A DNA stretch of 64,000 nt from Enoplosus armatus. Its lineage: Eukaryota; Chordata; Actinopteri; Centrarchiformes; Enoplosidae. Location: assembly GCF_043641665.1 (NCBI RefSeq), contig NC_092185.1, forward strand, positions 26,254,629-26,318,628, written 5' to 3'. A program made the translations under genes and the position numbers. Shown here one piece after another: positions 13,480-25,740 of this stretch. Under the pieces are notes generated by a model. The model did not search any database, was not told the DNA's origin, and saw nothing but the letters and a program-made list of their open reading frames with translations. Numbering within the stretch: the stretch's first letter is position 1; the number at the start of each line of letters is the position of its first letter.

Positions 13480-15115
13480 ACGGAAACAATCTGGTGTAGC
13501 CTGGGACAGGCTCAGGACCTGAGCACATTGTACACCCTCGTCCAGTATCCTACAAATGTCGCCTTTTCTATCTTCCCTGGGAGTTCACCTCAGTCATTTT
13601 CAGTGCGGTCTACATTCCACCACAGGCTGACACGGACCACTGTCCTGTGCTAGCTACCAAGCTACCAAGCTAACCATGGAGACGCAGGCCGACAGCGCTA
13701 ACCTCCGATGGGTGTTGCCAAACCCTCGGCAACCCAACACATGCCCCACCAGGGGTTAACGGACTCTGGACCACTGCGAACACACAGTTCACGGACAGGT
13801 ACAAAGCGCAGTATCTCCCTGCTTTCGGCAAATCAGACCATGCCGCCATCTTTCTCTTGTGAGAGTACACACAATGGCTGAAACAGCCAAGTTCCGGTTC
13901 AGCGGGAGATCGCATGCTGCTCTTCAGAGTGACGCAGACTGGGCCATGTTCAGGCGCAGCTCTGATGACAGCATCAGTGTGTCTGCGGACTCTGTTGCGG
14001 GATTTATTGAGAAATTAGAGGATGGTATTGTTCCTTAGGTGACCATCAGAGGCCATGAGACGATCACACCATCCGTGACTCTCTGAAGGCCCGCACAGCC
14101 GCATACGCCCCTGGGCTTGGACAAATACAAAGCTACATCATACAACATCCGTAGAGCGGTGAAGGAGGCCGAGCAACGCTATGGGACAACATAACAGACT
14201 GATTCCAGATGCGTGTGGCAGGGACTACGGAGCATAATGGACCACAAAGCGACCTCCTCCAGGACGGTGACAGCAGACTTCTCTCTGGCTGAAGAGTTCA
14301 ACACCTTCTATGCACGCTTTGAGGCCAATACTACCATCGGCCACCAAGCCATCGCATCCAGGGTGGGAGCCTCCACCAGAGAATAATTACTATCCCAGTG
14401 CACAATGTGAGGAGGAGCTCCTGGACGGTGAACACCAGGAAGGCAGCAGAGACTGTGCTGACCAGGCTGGCAGTGGTGTTCGTGAAGATCTTCAACTTCT
14501 CCCTGGCCCAATCCGTTATTCCTACATGCTTCAAACTGTTGACAGTGGTTCCTGTCCCAAAGAAACCTCATCCCAGCTGCCACCGGTAGCACTGACATCC
14601 GTGGTGATGAATTGCTTTGAGAGGCTTCGTCAAAGACGTCATCACCTCCTCGCTACCTCTGACTCCAACAGATCCACAGATGACGCCATAAATAACCTCA
14701 TCCATACAGCCCATCAGGAGGTGGGAATTACGTTAAAATGTTTGTGGACTACAGCTCGGCGTTAAACACAGTCACCTTCTTCAGACTTGTCACAAAGCTT
14801 GACGACCTGGCAATCAGCCTATCATCTTAAGCCTCCTGACGGGCAGACCCCAGGCGGCGTGAATCAAGACACCATCAAGACAGCCCCCCCAAGGATGTGT
14901 CCTGAGCCCCCTGCTGTACTCCCTGTACCCACATGACTGTGTGGCCACGTCTCCTGGAGAATTGGTTCCAGGAGAACAACCTCTCTGTGAATGTCAGCAA
15001 GATTAAGGAACTGATAGTGGACTTTGGGAAGAAGGAAAGGAATTGCCATCCCCTCATGATCAACGGGGCCCACCTAAGGGACTTCTCAAAGACTTTCTAT
15101 ACCTGCCCATAGAGA
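13480..15115 (+). mobile_element. Degenerate LINE (L2/Rex-type) endonuclease-RT pseudogene
   Basis: Read across many frameshifts on the plus strand, this follows a fish L2/Rex-like LINE. The endonuclease C-terminus (FGKSDHA-like, about 13830) comes first. The linker follows (DSLKARTAAYAP-like, about 14080; a VRRAVKEA-like piece, about 14150), then SLAEEFNTFYARFEA (about 14287). The RT domain is last: FNFSLAQSVIPTCFKLLTVV and VPVPKK (about 14490-14570), PVALTSVVMNCFERL, RSTDDAINNLIHTA, VDYSSA-like (about 14745), APQGCVLSPLLYSL (about 14880), ENNLSLNVS-K-KELIVDFG (about 14970-15040). The YADD-type catalytic box is missing: the sequence jumps from TGTACCCACATGACTG straight to GTGGCCACGTCTCC. No intact frame survives. 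Confidence 0.8.
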
Positions 15116-15551
15116 GCGTCCTGATGGCATTTATTCACCTCTGGGGAGAATGAATGTCTACAGCAAAGTTTGTGGAAATGCAGTCTTTATTTTTCTAAGC
15201 ATCTTGACCTTATGGCGGTGTTTGAGGAAAGGTCAAAGGGTCACTAAAAACACAAGGACCATTCATATCTACAGACAATTATTGGCTGACATCAGCATCA
15301 TCATTTCTCCCTCCCTTGCCTGAGCCCCCAAGTTCACCCCCCCCCATCTCTGCCCGTCCTCTACCTCCCAGCCCCCTTCCTCCATCCCTCCGTCCTTCGC
15401 AGCCTCTCTCTGTCCTCTCCTCTCTTCCCACAGTCTTGTGTATGTGACCTTTAGTCTGTCTATTGTTCTGTAAGTGGGCCAAGAGGAACCAGTCATCTGC
15501 TTATTGAGCAAGTGTTTAGGAAAAATGGGCCGTGCTTAATGCTGGTTATGG

Positions 15552-15609
<58 letters not shown>

Positions 15610-16538
15610 CAGGATATGAACCATATGCTGGTCAGTATTAATCCCATAAGGATATCCTGTTGTTTATTCAAGGATTATGGATAAGGAGCATATGCATATG
15701 GACTGTTGCATAATCGTGTATGTAATGACATAGTGCACAGTAATATCTTGTCTGATAAAAATGGTGATTTTAACACACTGAAACGACATTGTCATCGCCT
15801 CCCCACTTTTACGTGTTAGAACATCTGTCACTAGTCACTGTCAGTGCTCATTATTCGTTTGGGATGAATACTGAAAATATGAACCCACTGAGGGCAGTTT
15901 TTAAGTGTTACAGGGCTGCAACGCTCTTTGGAAGTTGTAGCTGACTTCTCCTCTTGACAAGTTGTACCTTTCGGCTTCTTATGAAAGAGTTGTTTTGTTC
16001 AACTGTCAGTCACTTAACATTGTCTAAGAGAAAATGGCCCGAACATGAAATTTGTCCTCCCGATTCATTACACTCGAATGTAAGAAAAACACCACTCGCA
16101 CTGATGAAATGTGGGTAGAAAATATTATTCTGAGAAGAGGCCACTGTAGCACTGTCTGGGTGCCAGTGCCCTCACAAATTTGCCTCAATGAGCTTTTACG
16201 TTTTGTACAGCATTCAGCACCCTCCATTCCTAGACCCTCCATTCAGATAAGGAAAAACTGAATCTCCTGGAGGACCAAGATCCAGATCCAGATCTAGTAT
16301 TCTCGTAGGCTAGGCTGGGCTTAAAACATGAATTGAGACCACTGGATGATGATAGACCTTGTATCCTGGTTATTTACCGAAAGCAAAGGTGTGTTTTTAA
16401 TATGTTGATGCGGACAGGAGATCACTCGTACGATCCGGCATACTAGCAGCTGGGTCAGGGGTTAAAGCTCTTCTTCTTTCTCTTTGTTGTTTAGAGGCCC
16501 TAACCCCAACCCGTTGGCAAACTGCTTTTAAGCGCATA
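15116..16538. other. Intergenic, no gene seen
   Basis: A long GT tract lies at 15553-15604. A segment at about 16390-16538, read on the minus strand, matches a common fish interspersed repeat with 'TTGCCAACGGGTTGG...CTTCTTC'-like content, and it is split by the LINE tail at 16539-16838. Otherwise nothing is recognisable. Confidence 0.5.
15553..15604. repeat. (GT)n microsatellite
   Basis: About 50 bp of pure TG/GT, ending in GTGCGTGC. Confidence 0.95.
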
Positions 16539-16554
16539 CACAACAGAGCAATAC

Positions 16555-16619
<65 letters not shown>

Positions 16620-16838
16620 CATATACATTGTTATTGTATATATTTTTTACTTTTATTTTTCACTTAAATATTGTAAATGTGAATATTTTTTATTTTTTAA
16701 ACATTTTTGTACATACTCTTATTTCTAAATTCATGCTACTTTCTACTCTTGAATGGGAGCACCAGTACTGTATAACCCCCCCCCCCCCCCAGGGATCAAT
16801 AAAGTATTTCTGATTTCTGATCTGATTCTGATTCTGAT
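16539..16838 (+). mobile_element. LINE 3' end, nested insertion
   Basis: A 5'-truncated L2/Rex-like 3' UTR. It has AT-rich sequence with an (AT)n tract (about 16565-16615), then TACATACTCTTATTTCTAAA, then TACTTTCTACTCTTGAATGG, then GGGATCAATAAAGTATTTCT and a tail of GATTCT units. The same 3' end recurs at 18090-18305. It interrupts a second repeat: GCGCAT lies to its left and TACCGCCACCTTCTGG to its right, and these are normally contiguous in that fish repeat. Here the usual 'TTTCATTGATCCC' is replaced by a C run. Confidence 0.7.
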
Positions 16839-16861
16839 TACCGCCACCTTCTGGATCGGGG

Positions 16862-18089
16862 GGGTTAAAATTCACAAGATAACGTCACACAAATGGGCCA
16901 CACAGTGTCACTCCCACACCGCCGCACACCCCTCTGCGTCAATCGCCGCAACCGGCGGTCTGAATGCAGCCTTAGTTGATTGGTGCAGTTGGTTCAATCA
17001 ATAGGAAACCATTTTTAAAGAGGAGAGAAAATGAATGTATTCTTAGTATTGTCTTGCTATTCTTCTATAAAGTACTTCATGCTTGGGAAATATACTTTCT
17101 TGGCTCACAATCGAAGGTTAGATGAGATGATTGATATCAGATTGATATTAGTCTCTGTGCTGCCGGAACAGAGACACAGCTGGTCCAAGATGGTTTTAGC
17201 CTAGTTTAGCACAGTTTAGACTTAGGCTAGCATTGTGACTGCTGTCATTCTTACATGTTCTACCGTGTTATCCAGTATTAAGTCACCAAAACACTGAGTC
17301 ACCCGTGATCTAAATGAGTCAAATCAAGATCCTGGAGGTCCCTGTACCTAAAACAGCTGCTGAAACTAAAATAATTTTACCCATGTGGGTTTAAGTGGGG
17401 AGTTTTTTTAATGTCCCATGACAGTTAAAGCACTGTTTCAGAAGACGCGTACAGGAATCAAATTCTCATTTATTCAAAACCACAAACTCTATTCAGTGAA
17501 GAAAAAGGGGGGGGGGGAGGGGGGGTTGTTGGGAGGTTAAGGCAGAGGAGAAAGAGGTGAGAGGGAAAATGGAAGTAATGGGTCATGGGGGGGGGGGGGG
17601 GGGGGATAAAGCAGAAAGAGGAGTGAAGAAAGTGGCAGTGGAGGGCCGATAGAAGGGGGGGGGCTTCCAGCTATGTATCTCTCTCAGCTCCTAGATTCAT
17701 GACTGTCAAGGATTAGACAGAGAGAGAGAGAGAAAAGGTCAGAGGTCACCCCCCCCCCCGCCCGTCCTGACCTACCGTTTGCTGCTGGGAACACACACAC
17801 ACACACACACTCACAAACATCAAACCCAGGGGAACTTCACCAAACATAACAGACGCTGATAAGAGAACAACTCCAGGTTTAATGCTTGCTGAAATTGTTC
17901 AGCAACAGATAGTCTACACATGAGCCTGCATGGAGAACCACACCAGCACTCTAAATCTGCCTTTTATTCAATATCAACAACCCTCCGCTCAGTGTGCTCC
18001 CAATCTGACATTATCTCATGGATATGATTAATGCATTTGTCTAACCCACTCAGAAGAAACAGACTGATTCTGGACATATTTCACCTGTC
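16862..18089. other. Intergenic, G-run-rich, no gene seen
   Basis: No gene. From 17505 to 17765 there is a cluster of G runs (about 17507-17526, 17587-17605, 17655-17663), an AG tract and a C run (17750-17760), followed by a CA tract (17791-17810). Confidence 0.5.
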
Positions 18090-18305
18090 ATATACTACTT
18101 CATTATTTATTCCTTAAATTACCCGTGCAATACATATACACACACAATATAAATATTTTTTATTTCTTATTTTTCATATCTTATATTTATACATACTCTT
18201 ATTTCTAAATTGATGCTACTTTCTACTCTTGAATGGGAGCACCGGTACTGTATAATTTCATTGATCCCAGGGATCAATAAAGTATTTCTGATTCTGATTC
18301 TGATT
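18090..18305 (+). mobile_element. LINE (L2/Rex-type) 3' end, second copy
   Basis: Shares TACTTTCTACTCTTGAATGG, the adjoining GAGCACCGGTACTGTATAAT and ATCAATAAAGTATTTCTGAT with the copy at 16539-16838, and ends in the same GATTCT tandem tail. It is a 5'-truncated copy without coding sequence, as is usual for LINEs of this type. Confidence 0.75.
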
Positions 18306-21300
18306 CATAAGTTCTGTGGGTTAACGCAACGTTTTGGTCTACGATATTAAAATCAGTAGATACCCCCACTCGTGAATTCTGAAGCGGTGGACATTAAACT
18401 TAGATGACTTCTTCACACGGAAAGTCATCTACTCACTAGTCCGCCTTCACAGCCTCGTTGTGTTTATACTCTATATCTATCGGCGAAGCCTACCTATACT
18501 TAAGTTCTGGAGGAGCTCACTGGACCCGTTAAAACCTCAGAGGTTGTTCATGTTGTTTCGCGTAGTTTCACGGGGATTTAAAGCAAACAAACTGCGTGAG
18601 ACAAAAACAGTTAGCGGAAGGGGAGGAGGATAGTGACTAAAATAGTTACCCGACTTATCCCAGCAGCCTACATCCGGTGAGTGACATTGCATTCGATTTT
18701 ACATGTGTACCTAATGAAGGGGCCACTGAGTGTAGAATCACTTCAGACAACAATTTCATCCCACAAAAAAAAAAAACTGTATATTGTTGGAAAGTGACTC
18801 ACAATATATTTTTTGGGCGGACTGCACTGACTGCAACAGATCAGAAGCAAGCCATTACTTCACTGGTACAGATCGCAGGACTCCTGCGGTCCCCCGACCA
18901 GCCCGCTCTGGTATCCAAACTCCCCAAGCTTCTGTATGTCTTTTGGGGGGTAGAGACAGAGTGAGGGGCGCCCATTGAGGAGTGCATTGTCTTGGAGTTT
19001 TCCTCTTGTTAGCACCCTTGGCCTCTCAGTGTGCTGTGTCACACACACAGACACACACACACACACACACACCGCCATCCACTCCACCCCCTCCCTACCC
19101 TGTCTTTTCGGATCACTTAACAGGACAATTACTCTATCCATCTTTTCATCGTGGTCTATTGTGTTTGTACCCTCGATTTAGAAAGCTTTTATGGGGAAAC
19201 CATCTCTTTCTCTTCTTTCAACTCTTTCTTCTCGGCTACATTCACATTGTACCGTTTAAAACAGTGATGATACTGATTTAGGTTCAGGGTCAGTGGCAGA
19301 CTTCAGAAATCTTACATACTTGTTTTATATACCACCTTATATGAGAAAATAAATATTGTATCCCTCATCTGCCATGTTGTTAGCATTTCTTCGGTGAAGC
19401 AGTCGCTGCAGCTAAGAACCCGCTGACATTTACTAAAAACAACACTACAACATTTGGGGGGAAATGCACTTTTTCAAAGTCAGACAAGAATGATGAATAT
19501 CAATTTCATCTCCGTGCAATATGTCCAGAGATAGTTTGACTAGCTACATGTTTAACCTGGCGTTAAAACTGAGAGAAGCGAACATTGAGAAAGACTGCTA
19601 GGCTAGCTCCATCAAAGGATAAACACATCTCCCGCAAACTCCAAAGCTGTTTGAGTTAAACTTTGTACAGTATCTTGTTTTGTAGGAATGAAAAATCAGA
19701 TGTAATGGTTTTAGGCACAGTTAGCACTTTCATTAGCGCTTTAATTAGCGCTTTAATTAACAGTTGGGTGCAGTGACGGCATCCAACATCTCAATAAGAA
19801 GCTCGCGAACAAGATACAACCTGTTAACGTGACAACGCCTACGGCTGAATGGAGCCTAAAATGTATCCAAAGTGGAAACAATGAATTATTACCTACGTAC
19901 TTGCTAACTGCTAACAAAATAACCGTTTAACAATGGTTATTAAACCACCGTTGGAGTAGTAAAGATGAAAACGTTAACTGAGGTAGATAACGATTTAGCA
20001 TAAAGTCAGTGAAGACGCAGTCATACAGGTCAAGGTATATCTAGAAGTGCTAAGTCCAAGGCAACTGGACTTGCTTTAGATTCTTGAAGGCGTTTTTTGT
20101 TTCTCTGGATTTAGCAAAAAGTGTATTTTTTATGGGGGGGTACAAAGGTTTTACAACACACAGTAGCAATGACTTCAAATGAATTCACAAAACACTTGTA
20201 CAAGCACCATTGTTTTAAAAAGTGCAGCATGTTGCCCTAACAAGTTGCATTAAATTGTTCAGTTTTAAACCCCCAGTGCAAACACAGCACAGTACCACCC
20301 CCCCCCCCCCAAGTTGGGAATTGAGTTGGGGGCTGGTGGTGAGGGATGAAGGGGAGATTCTTCAGTGACGAAGCCCTGGTCCGCTCTCTGTCCTGGTGTG
20401 TCCAGACTTAATAGCCGTGATACCAGTCCATTCAAGGACTTGAAAGGCGCTGACGCCCTTGAGAACTACTGGGAGCGTCCTTCCTTCCCTCAACACACAT
20501 AAATTAATAGGGTGTGTGGGACACTGTCTGTCGTGTAGCACTTGATTATATCAGGCCTCATGAGCCCTGCCATTTCTATAGAATCTTTGTGTTGATATCG
20601 TATCAGTTGCACAACAAGTCCTCCAAATTAAACAAAATAGGCCATTTGTTACTGCCCTTTATAAGCATTTGCTGATCTGACGCCATTTTGTGTGCCTTCC
20701 AAAACCATTACAAATCACTGTTGAAGATGATGTGACAACGCTATGGCTCATAAGGTCTGGTTAGGACAAAAAAACCGACTCGGTTAGGGTTAGGGAGAGA
20801 GAGAATGTGGTTTGGGTTAAAATGACTTCTTTTTGAAGGTTAGGGAATGTTCGTGCTCATAATGAACAGAAACCGACGCTGACTCGGGGTAGCGCAAAGT
20901 CTGATGTTTTGTCGACCAATCCACGGAGGACGGTCTCCATTTCCACTATGTTTAAACGTTCCCTTAGTTTCTTCGTGCTGCAATCTGTTTCCATATGCTT
21001 ATGCAAACAGTTCTTAATAAAGGAGACTCAGCAATAACTTGTCTTTTGCTAAACATTAGGTTCCTAGCTGGCCCCACCAAATACAGTTGATGTAAACCTG
21101 CCATGAAATGTTCTTTACGTTATGTTCCTCACGGCAGTCACTTCACCTTCATTTGATCAGAAATAATAACTGTAAATGTAAATGTATCATGTATTTACGC
21201 ATCATACCCAGATTTCCAGACTGCACAGATGTGGTTGGTCACCTTGCTGAGTAGACTTTTAGCGTGCATTAAGTAAATGAACTTTTAGAAGAGGAACAAT

Positions 21301-22160
21301 GAATATTTGTCATTGTTTAGCATGTAAATCCTCACATTTGATAACAATAGTTATCTGCATGAAATATATGTTCGTTGACAGCTTCAATTAAAAAGACCCA
21401 GCACTTCCCTCTCTGTGCCTGTGAAGTCCTTCTGTCACGTCCATTTCTTTCCATTTATCTGCAGTGAAAGATGGTTAGATTCCTCAGCATGGAGACCTCT
21501 CTCTCTGTATAGCTGCCACACCACATTCATCTTCAGCATTATCCCTGGGTTCACACACTCTTCGCCTCTGTCTTTGTCCACCTGCTCTGATCTTAGTCAG
21601 CACCTTTTGTAAAGCTGTGAATGTATGTTTGTTTGGACAATAGGTGAAAAGGGATGCGGAGCATTCAGATTTGCTGGATCAGAGGCACAGATGAGCATTG
21701 TGTATATTAAGTCATTCTGACATAAGCATTAGGCAATCAAATGTCAGCAAGTATACAGTCTCTTTTGATTTTAGATTTGAAAATGTTGTGGCAAGCGTAT
21801 ACAACCTCCTCTTACACACCTTCAGGGGATTTCTTCTCTTTTGTTTTATATTATTGTATGCACAAAATAAAGACCTAAAAGCGGCAAAACCTAAAATGTT
21901 TCTATTCCTGGAAGCATATTGCCTAAAGAGAACAACTATTTGAATCACTGAGTCCTGGTCTGAAGCTCCACAGGCCCTGGCCCATCCAGCAACGTTAATG
22001 GGCGACATGGCAGAAGGCTAGCGAAGCTGATCACCGCAGATCAGTCTCTATTGTAAGAGGGATCAATCACGACGAATCAATAGAATCTATAGACTGCTAT
22101 GGTATGCGGTGTCCAGAGTATGACCCTGGACCCGGCCACCCTGAGAAACTGAGGTTAAAG

Positions 22161-22196
<36 letters not shown>

Positions 22197-22995
22197 TAGA
22201 GAGAGACATGGCTTCACAGATCTCTGTCTCCGTCTCTCTCTCCCCCAAGACCATCTCCACCTTGAAATCACTTTCATTTGTGGTCGATGGACTGTAGATA
22301 TCTCTGTGAGACAAGGAGGGAAAGATTTTCGAGTGATGTTACAGTAAAACTGAAGGAGTGCACGGCACACTGCAGAGCAATGATGAGTACATCAGTACAA
22401 AAAAAGTGAATTTGCTATCCTTTTCTACCCATGTTAGGATCATGAGTCGCTGGAGCATATATCCCAGCACGCGTTGGGTGAAAGGAAGTTGAAGTTATTC
22501 CCAAGTGTGTGTCCCATTCATGTCCTTCAGACAACGACCTCTACGGCCTGGATGGGTATGGATGATAAAAACTTTGGCAGGAACCATTCAATCTTCGAGC
22601 TTTAAATTCTGCGCTAGCGGCAGGTGGAAGCTGAAGATAATGTTGTTGAGAGGTGGTTTAAAGTAAATGAGGAACATCTACTCAAGTAGTGTACCTAAGT
22701 ACAATTTTTAGGTCCTTGAACTTTACCTACTACCTTTATTGAACAGATATAGTTACGAGTTACTTTGATTTCACATACAAAACACATGATCAGTGTATAA
22801 AATACGATGCATATAGAATGAATGAACAAAATTTTTATTATTGTGCCAGCACATTGCCATGCCCGGTCCGCATGGGCTTACAAGACACGATAAATGCATA
22901 CAAGCCAGAACTAGAGTGCAGTGTGTACAAAATTCATAATTCACTGACAGAAACGTTTACTATGTAGTACTGGAAAGAATATGAATAAATACTAA
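18306..22995. other. Intergenic, no gene seen
   Basis: No coding signal. About 18413-18480 duplicates part of the interior of the element at 4719-6120 (GGAAAGTCATCTACTCACTA). CA tracts lie at 19038-19071 and 22163-22191, with a C run at about 20297-20310. About 22660-22815 resembles the dispersed fish repeat with 'CTCAAGTAGTGTACCTAAGT' that recurs at about 46310-46500. Confidence 0.5.
22660..22815 (+). repeat. Dispersed fish repeat ('AAGTACAATTTT' family)
   Basis: CATCTACTCAAGTAGTGTAC, AAGTACAATTTTTAGG and ATACGATGCAT match, diverged, the copy at 46310-46500. Comparable sequences are widespread in fish genomes; the class is not determined here. Confidence 0.5.
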
Positions 22996-22999
22996 TTAA

Positions 23000-23252
23000 A
23001 GGTCCCATATTGTAGAAAGTGAGATTTCCATGTCTTGTTTGATTATAAAGCAGCTCTGGGTGCTGTATAAACACTGTGATCATCAAAACGCTCGGCCCAC
23101 CGAGAAATGCGCACAGCCCGTATTCAGAATCTGTGCCTTTAAACGAGCCGTCAGGACTTCAGTAAGGTTGTGATGTCACAGATACAGTCATCTGCTCCAA
23201 CCACAGCACGACCCACCAAGTACAGGGACGCTCATCCACCCGCTCAGTCTGT
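23000..23252 (+). mobile_element. TTAA-flanked MITE, copy A (diverged 3' part)
   Basis: Begins directly after TTAA (22996-22999) with AGGTCCCATATTGTAG. It then carries AAGCAGCTCTGGGTGCTGTA, CACAGCCCGTATTCAG and GTAAGGTTGTGATGTCACA, all shared with copies at 35212, 36715 and 61645. Beyond about 23252 it diverges from the others, so the end is uncertain. Confidence 0.75.
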
Positions 23253-24699
23253 GTAAGTTACTCGTTGTTGTAAAGGAGTTTCTTGATGGACAGATGGCTT
23301 TACTTAATGCTAAAGTAATCGCCAACTACTGGCAGCCGTAGCTGCTGTTAGCTTGCTAGCTCAGTTAGCCGGTCCTATTAGCTAGTTGACTCTGCTCGGA
23401 CTGGGAGCTCGGAGCCTGAAAACCTCCTCCTCCTAGTATGATAAAGTTAATGTTACACAATAAAAAGGAAGAGGGCTATTTTTGTGACACATCACTACTG
23501 ATATGAATTTAGAGTGCATATTTGAGACTTCTAAAGAGTAAAGAAAACACAACTCATGGGTGTTTTTTTGGCTTTGTGATTCTGTTGACTATTACCTGTC
23601 TATATATATTATGTTGCAGCTCAGCTGATTTTGGATTGATGGCAAAGGGAGAGGGGACGTTGGACACCTAAGTGAGATGGGGAATCATACTAAATACTAA
23701 AAGTACAGTATTATATAAGTGATCATACTAAACATGTATTCTATTACTGTGTTATATAAGTAATCAGCAGGATGATGCAGGTCAGGAAGGCTGAGTGGCG
23801 AGATTGAAAATATAACAAGGTATGTTTCAAATGAGCCAGCAATAAGGAATCACACTAAATGTGCATTATTGCCATATTACATAAGGGATCATACTGAATA
23901 TGTAATACATAATATAAGTCATCCTTTTAAGGAATCACACTGCAGTGATGCATGTCAGGAGTGCTGCATGGTGATGACCAATGATGTTATAGGTCAGTGC
24001 ATCAAGGTCCTTCAATTTATTTGCAATGGATTTTCTAAGACAACACACTTGACATCGTCATGCTGCCGCTTGCTGCTAGTCCACTGACCCAGTCAGTTGA
24101 CAATTATTGATAAGTAATCTGCCGGTCTCCTTCTGTTGTGTCTGAAAGTCATGATTGCATTTGTCATAAAGCCATTAAGATTGCTTAGGCCCACATTAAA
24201 CCAAACCTGAATTTTGAATCATTCCTTCAATTCCCCCTCCCTCTAAATATATCAATAAACATGAGGATGTGATTGCTCTTGACTACCATAAAGGTTTAAG
24301 AACATAATTTAAAAAAATAATAATAATAATTCAAAGCAATAAACAACAGCCACACGTTCTTTAACCAAGATAATGTTAGCCTAAAATATATCAACAAGGC
24401 AGGTAACTCACACTAACTTCACACTAATCCTCAAAATATTAGCACGTTTTTCTACATATTGATGTAACTACATACACATGTAGGTGTGCTATATAAATAT
24501 TGTAAATTAATGCATTTGTTGATGACTAATTACCAAAAATCGCAGTTCCGTCTCTCTGTATTAATGCATTCAAATGGCCCGTCAAGAACTTCCTGGAACT
24601 ATCTCGAGTCCACGTGACGATTAAGCATTTCAAACTTCCGTTGACGCGACTCTCTCTTTACATGGCTCTGGTCCAGCCATTAATGTTGCAACATACCAG

Positions 24700-25440
24700 G
24701 GACAAATAAAGAGGATCGGCTGTGCAGATCCTCCTCAGCCTCTCCCACCTGCAGGTGAAGCTGCAGTTACTTTGGGGTTCATCCACTTCACGAGTCGGCC
24801 GCTCCCAGAGATATAGAAGTTCCTTTTGGCCGGTTTCTCCTGAAGAAGCACTTTAAAGTTGGGCTCAAGAATCCTACCAGTATGGGATTTGGCTGATCTC
24901 AAGAAAATCTTTTTTAACCGGTTGTTACTCTTCAATTTTTGTGGAGACAGCTACCGTATTCTCCGCCGTACCAAAGGTGGCTTTCACCACTCCTGGGCAG
25001 GGTCCTCTTGCTGGCATTCTCAGCACTCCCAACGACTTCTGGTACAGGATCACATTACAGACCAATTTAATTTTTATTTTCATTCAAGTCCTCGCTGTCA
25101 TCATATGGCAGGGCAATCACAATGACTGACACATCAGGATCAAGTTTATGAGGGTTTGGGACTGGTTGTCTGTATCTTTTCTTCTGGCAAATCAGATACC
25201 AATTTCCATCAATATTCTTCTGAACTGACCTCTCGGGTTGGATTTGTGCAAAGTTATATTTGCTGGGATTTCCATGACAGAGTATTCTTACTTTATGGTA
25301 TTATGTGACTTTCACTTTTAAATTCGGGGCCACTTTTGGATAAATTCAGCAACTATGGCGGCATCTTTCGTGCGGTCATTTTTGAAGTATTTTGAATTTG
25401 CAACTGCCTCTTTGACCCCATGGCAATGGCAGCCAAGACT
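24700..25440 (-). pseudogene. Unrecognised coding-like remnant
   Basis: On the minus strand several in-phase pieces look protein-like but are broken by stops and shifts: NPSKYNFAQIQPERSVQKNI, then DGNWYLICQKKRYRQPVPNP, HKLDPDVSVIVIALPYDDSE, then GRILEPNFKVLLQEKPAKRN and FYISGSGRLVKWMNPK. I do not recognise the parent protein. It could be a processed pseudogene, a piece of an unfamiliar transposon, or chance. No introns, promoter or start can be defined. Confidence 0.3.
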
Positions 25441-25499
25441 CATGCCAAAATGACGGACAAAACACGACTGCTCCGAAACTAATTTGAAAGAATTAAAAC

Positions 25500-25740
25500 T
25501 TATGATGATAAATGGACTTCACTTTTCGATCTTAACGGTTCCCAAAGTGCTTTACAGATCAGGTCTCATTCACCCATTCACTCCCCGACGGTGACCGAGC
25601 TGCCATGCAAGGTTCTGGCCTCCATCAGGGGCACTTAGGGTTCAGTGTCTTGCACAAGGACACTTGGACATGTGTGTGTGCTCTACCTCCCGTGCGACAG
25701 TGCTAACCCCTGCACCACCATGCAGCCTATCCAAGTATAT
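25500..25740 (-). repeat. Dispersed fish repeat (tRNA/L2-like tail type)
   Basis: Read on the minus strand: GGTGGTGCAGGGGTTAGCAC, then the phrases 'CAAGACACTGAACCC' and 'CTGTAAAGCACTTTGGGAACC'. This series is typical of a dispersed repeat in many fish genomes that ends in 'GTAAAGCGCTTTG...'. Related tail sequence is present at 7390-7440. It has no coding capacity. Confidence 0.6.

Noticed and set aside
14310..14765. 151-codon plus-strand frame
   Set aside because: A shifted reading of the degenerate LINE RT region. Only short pieces such as PVALTSVVMNCFERL are in the LINE frame.
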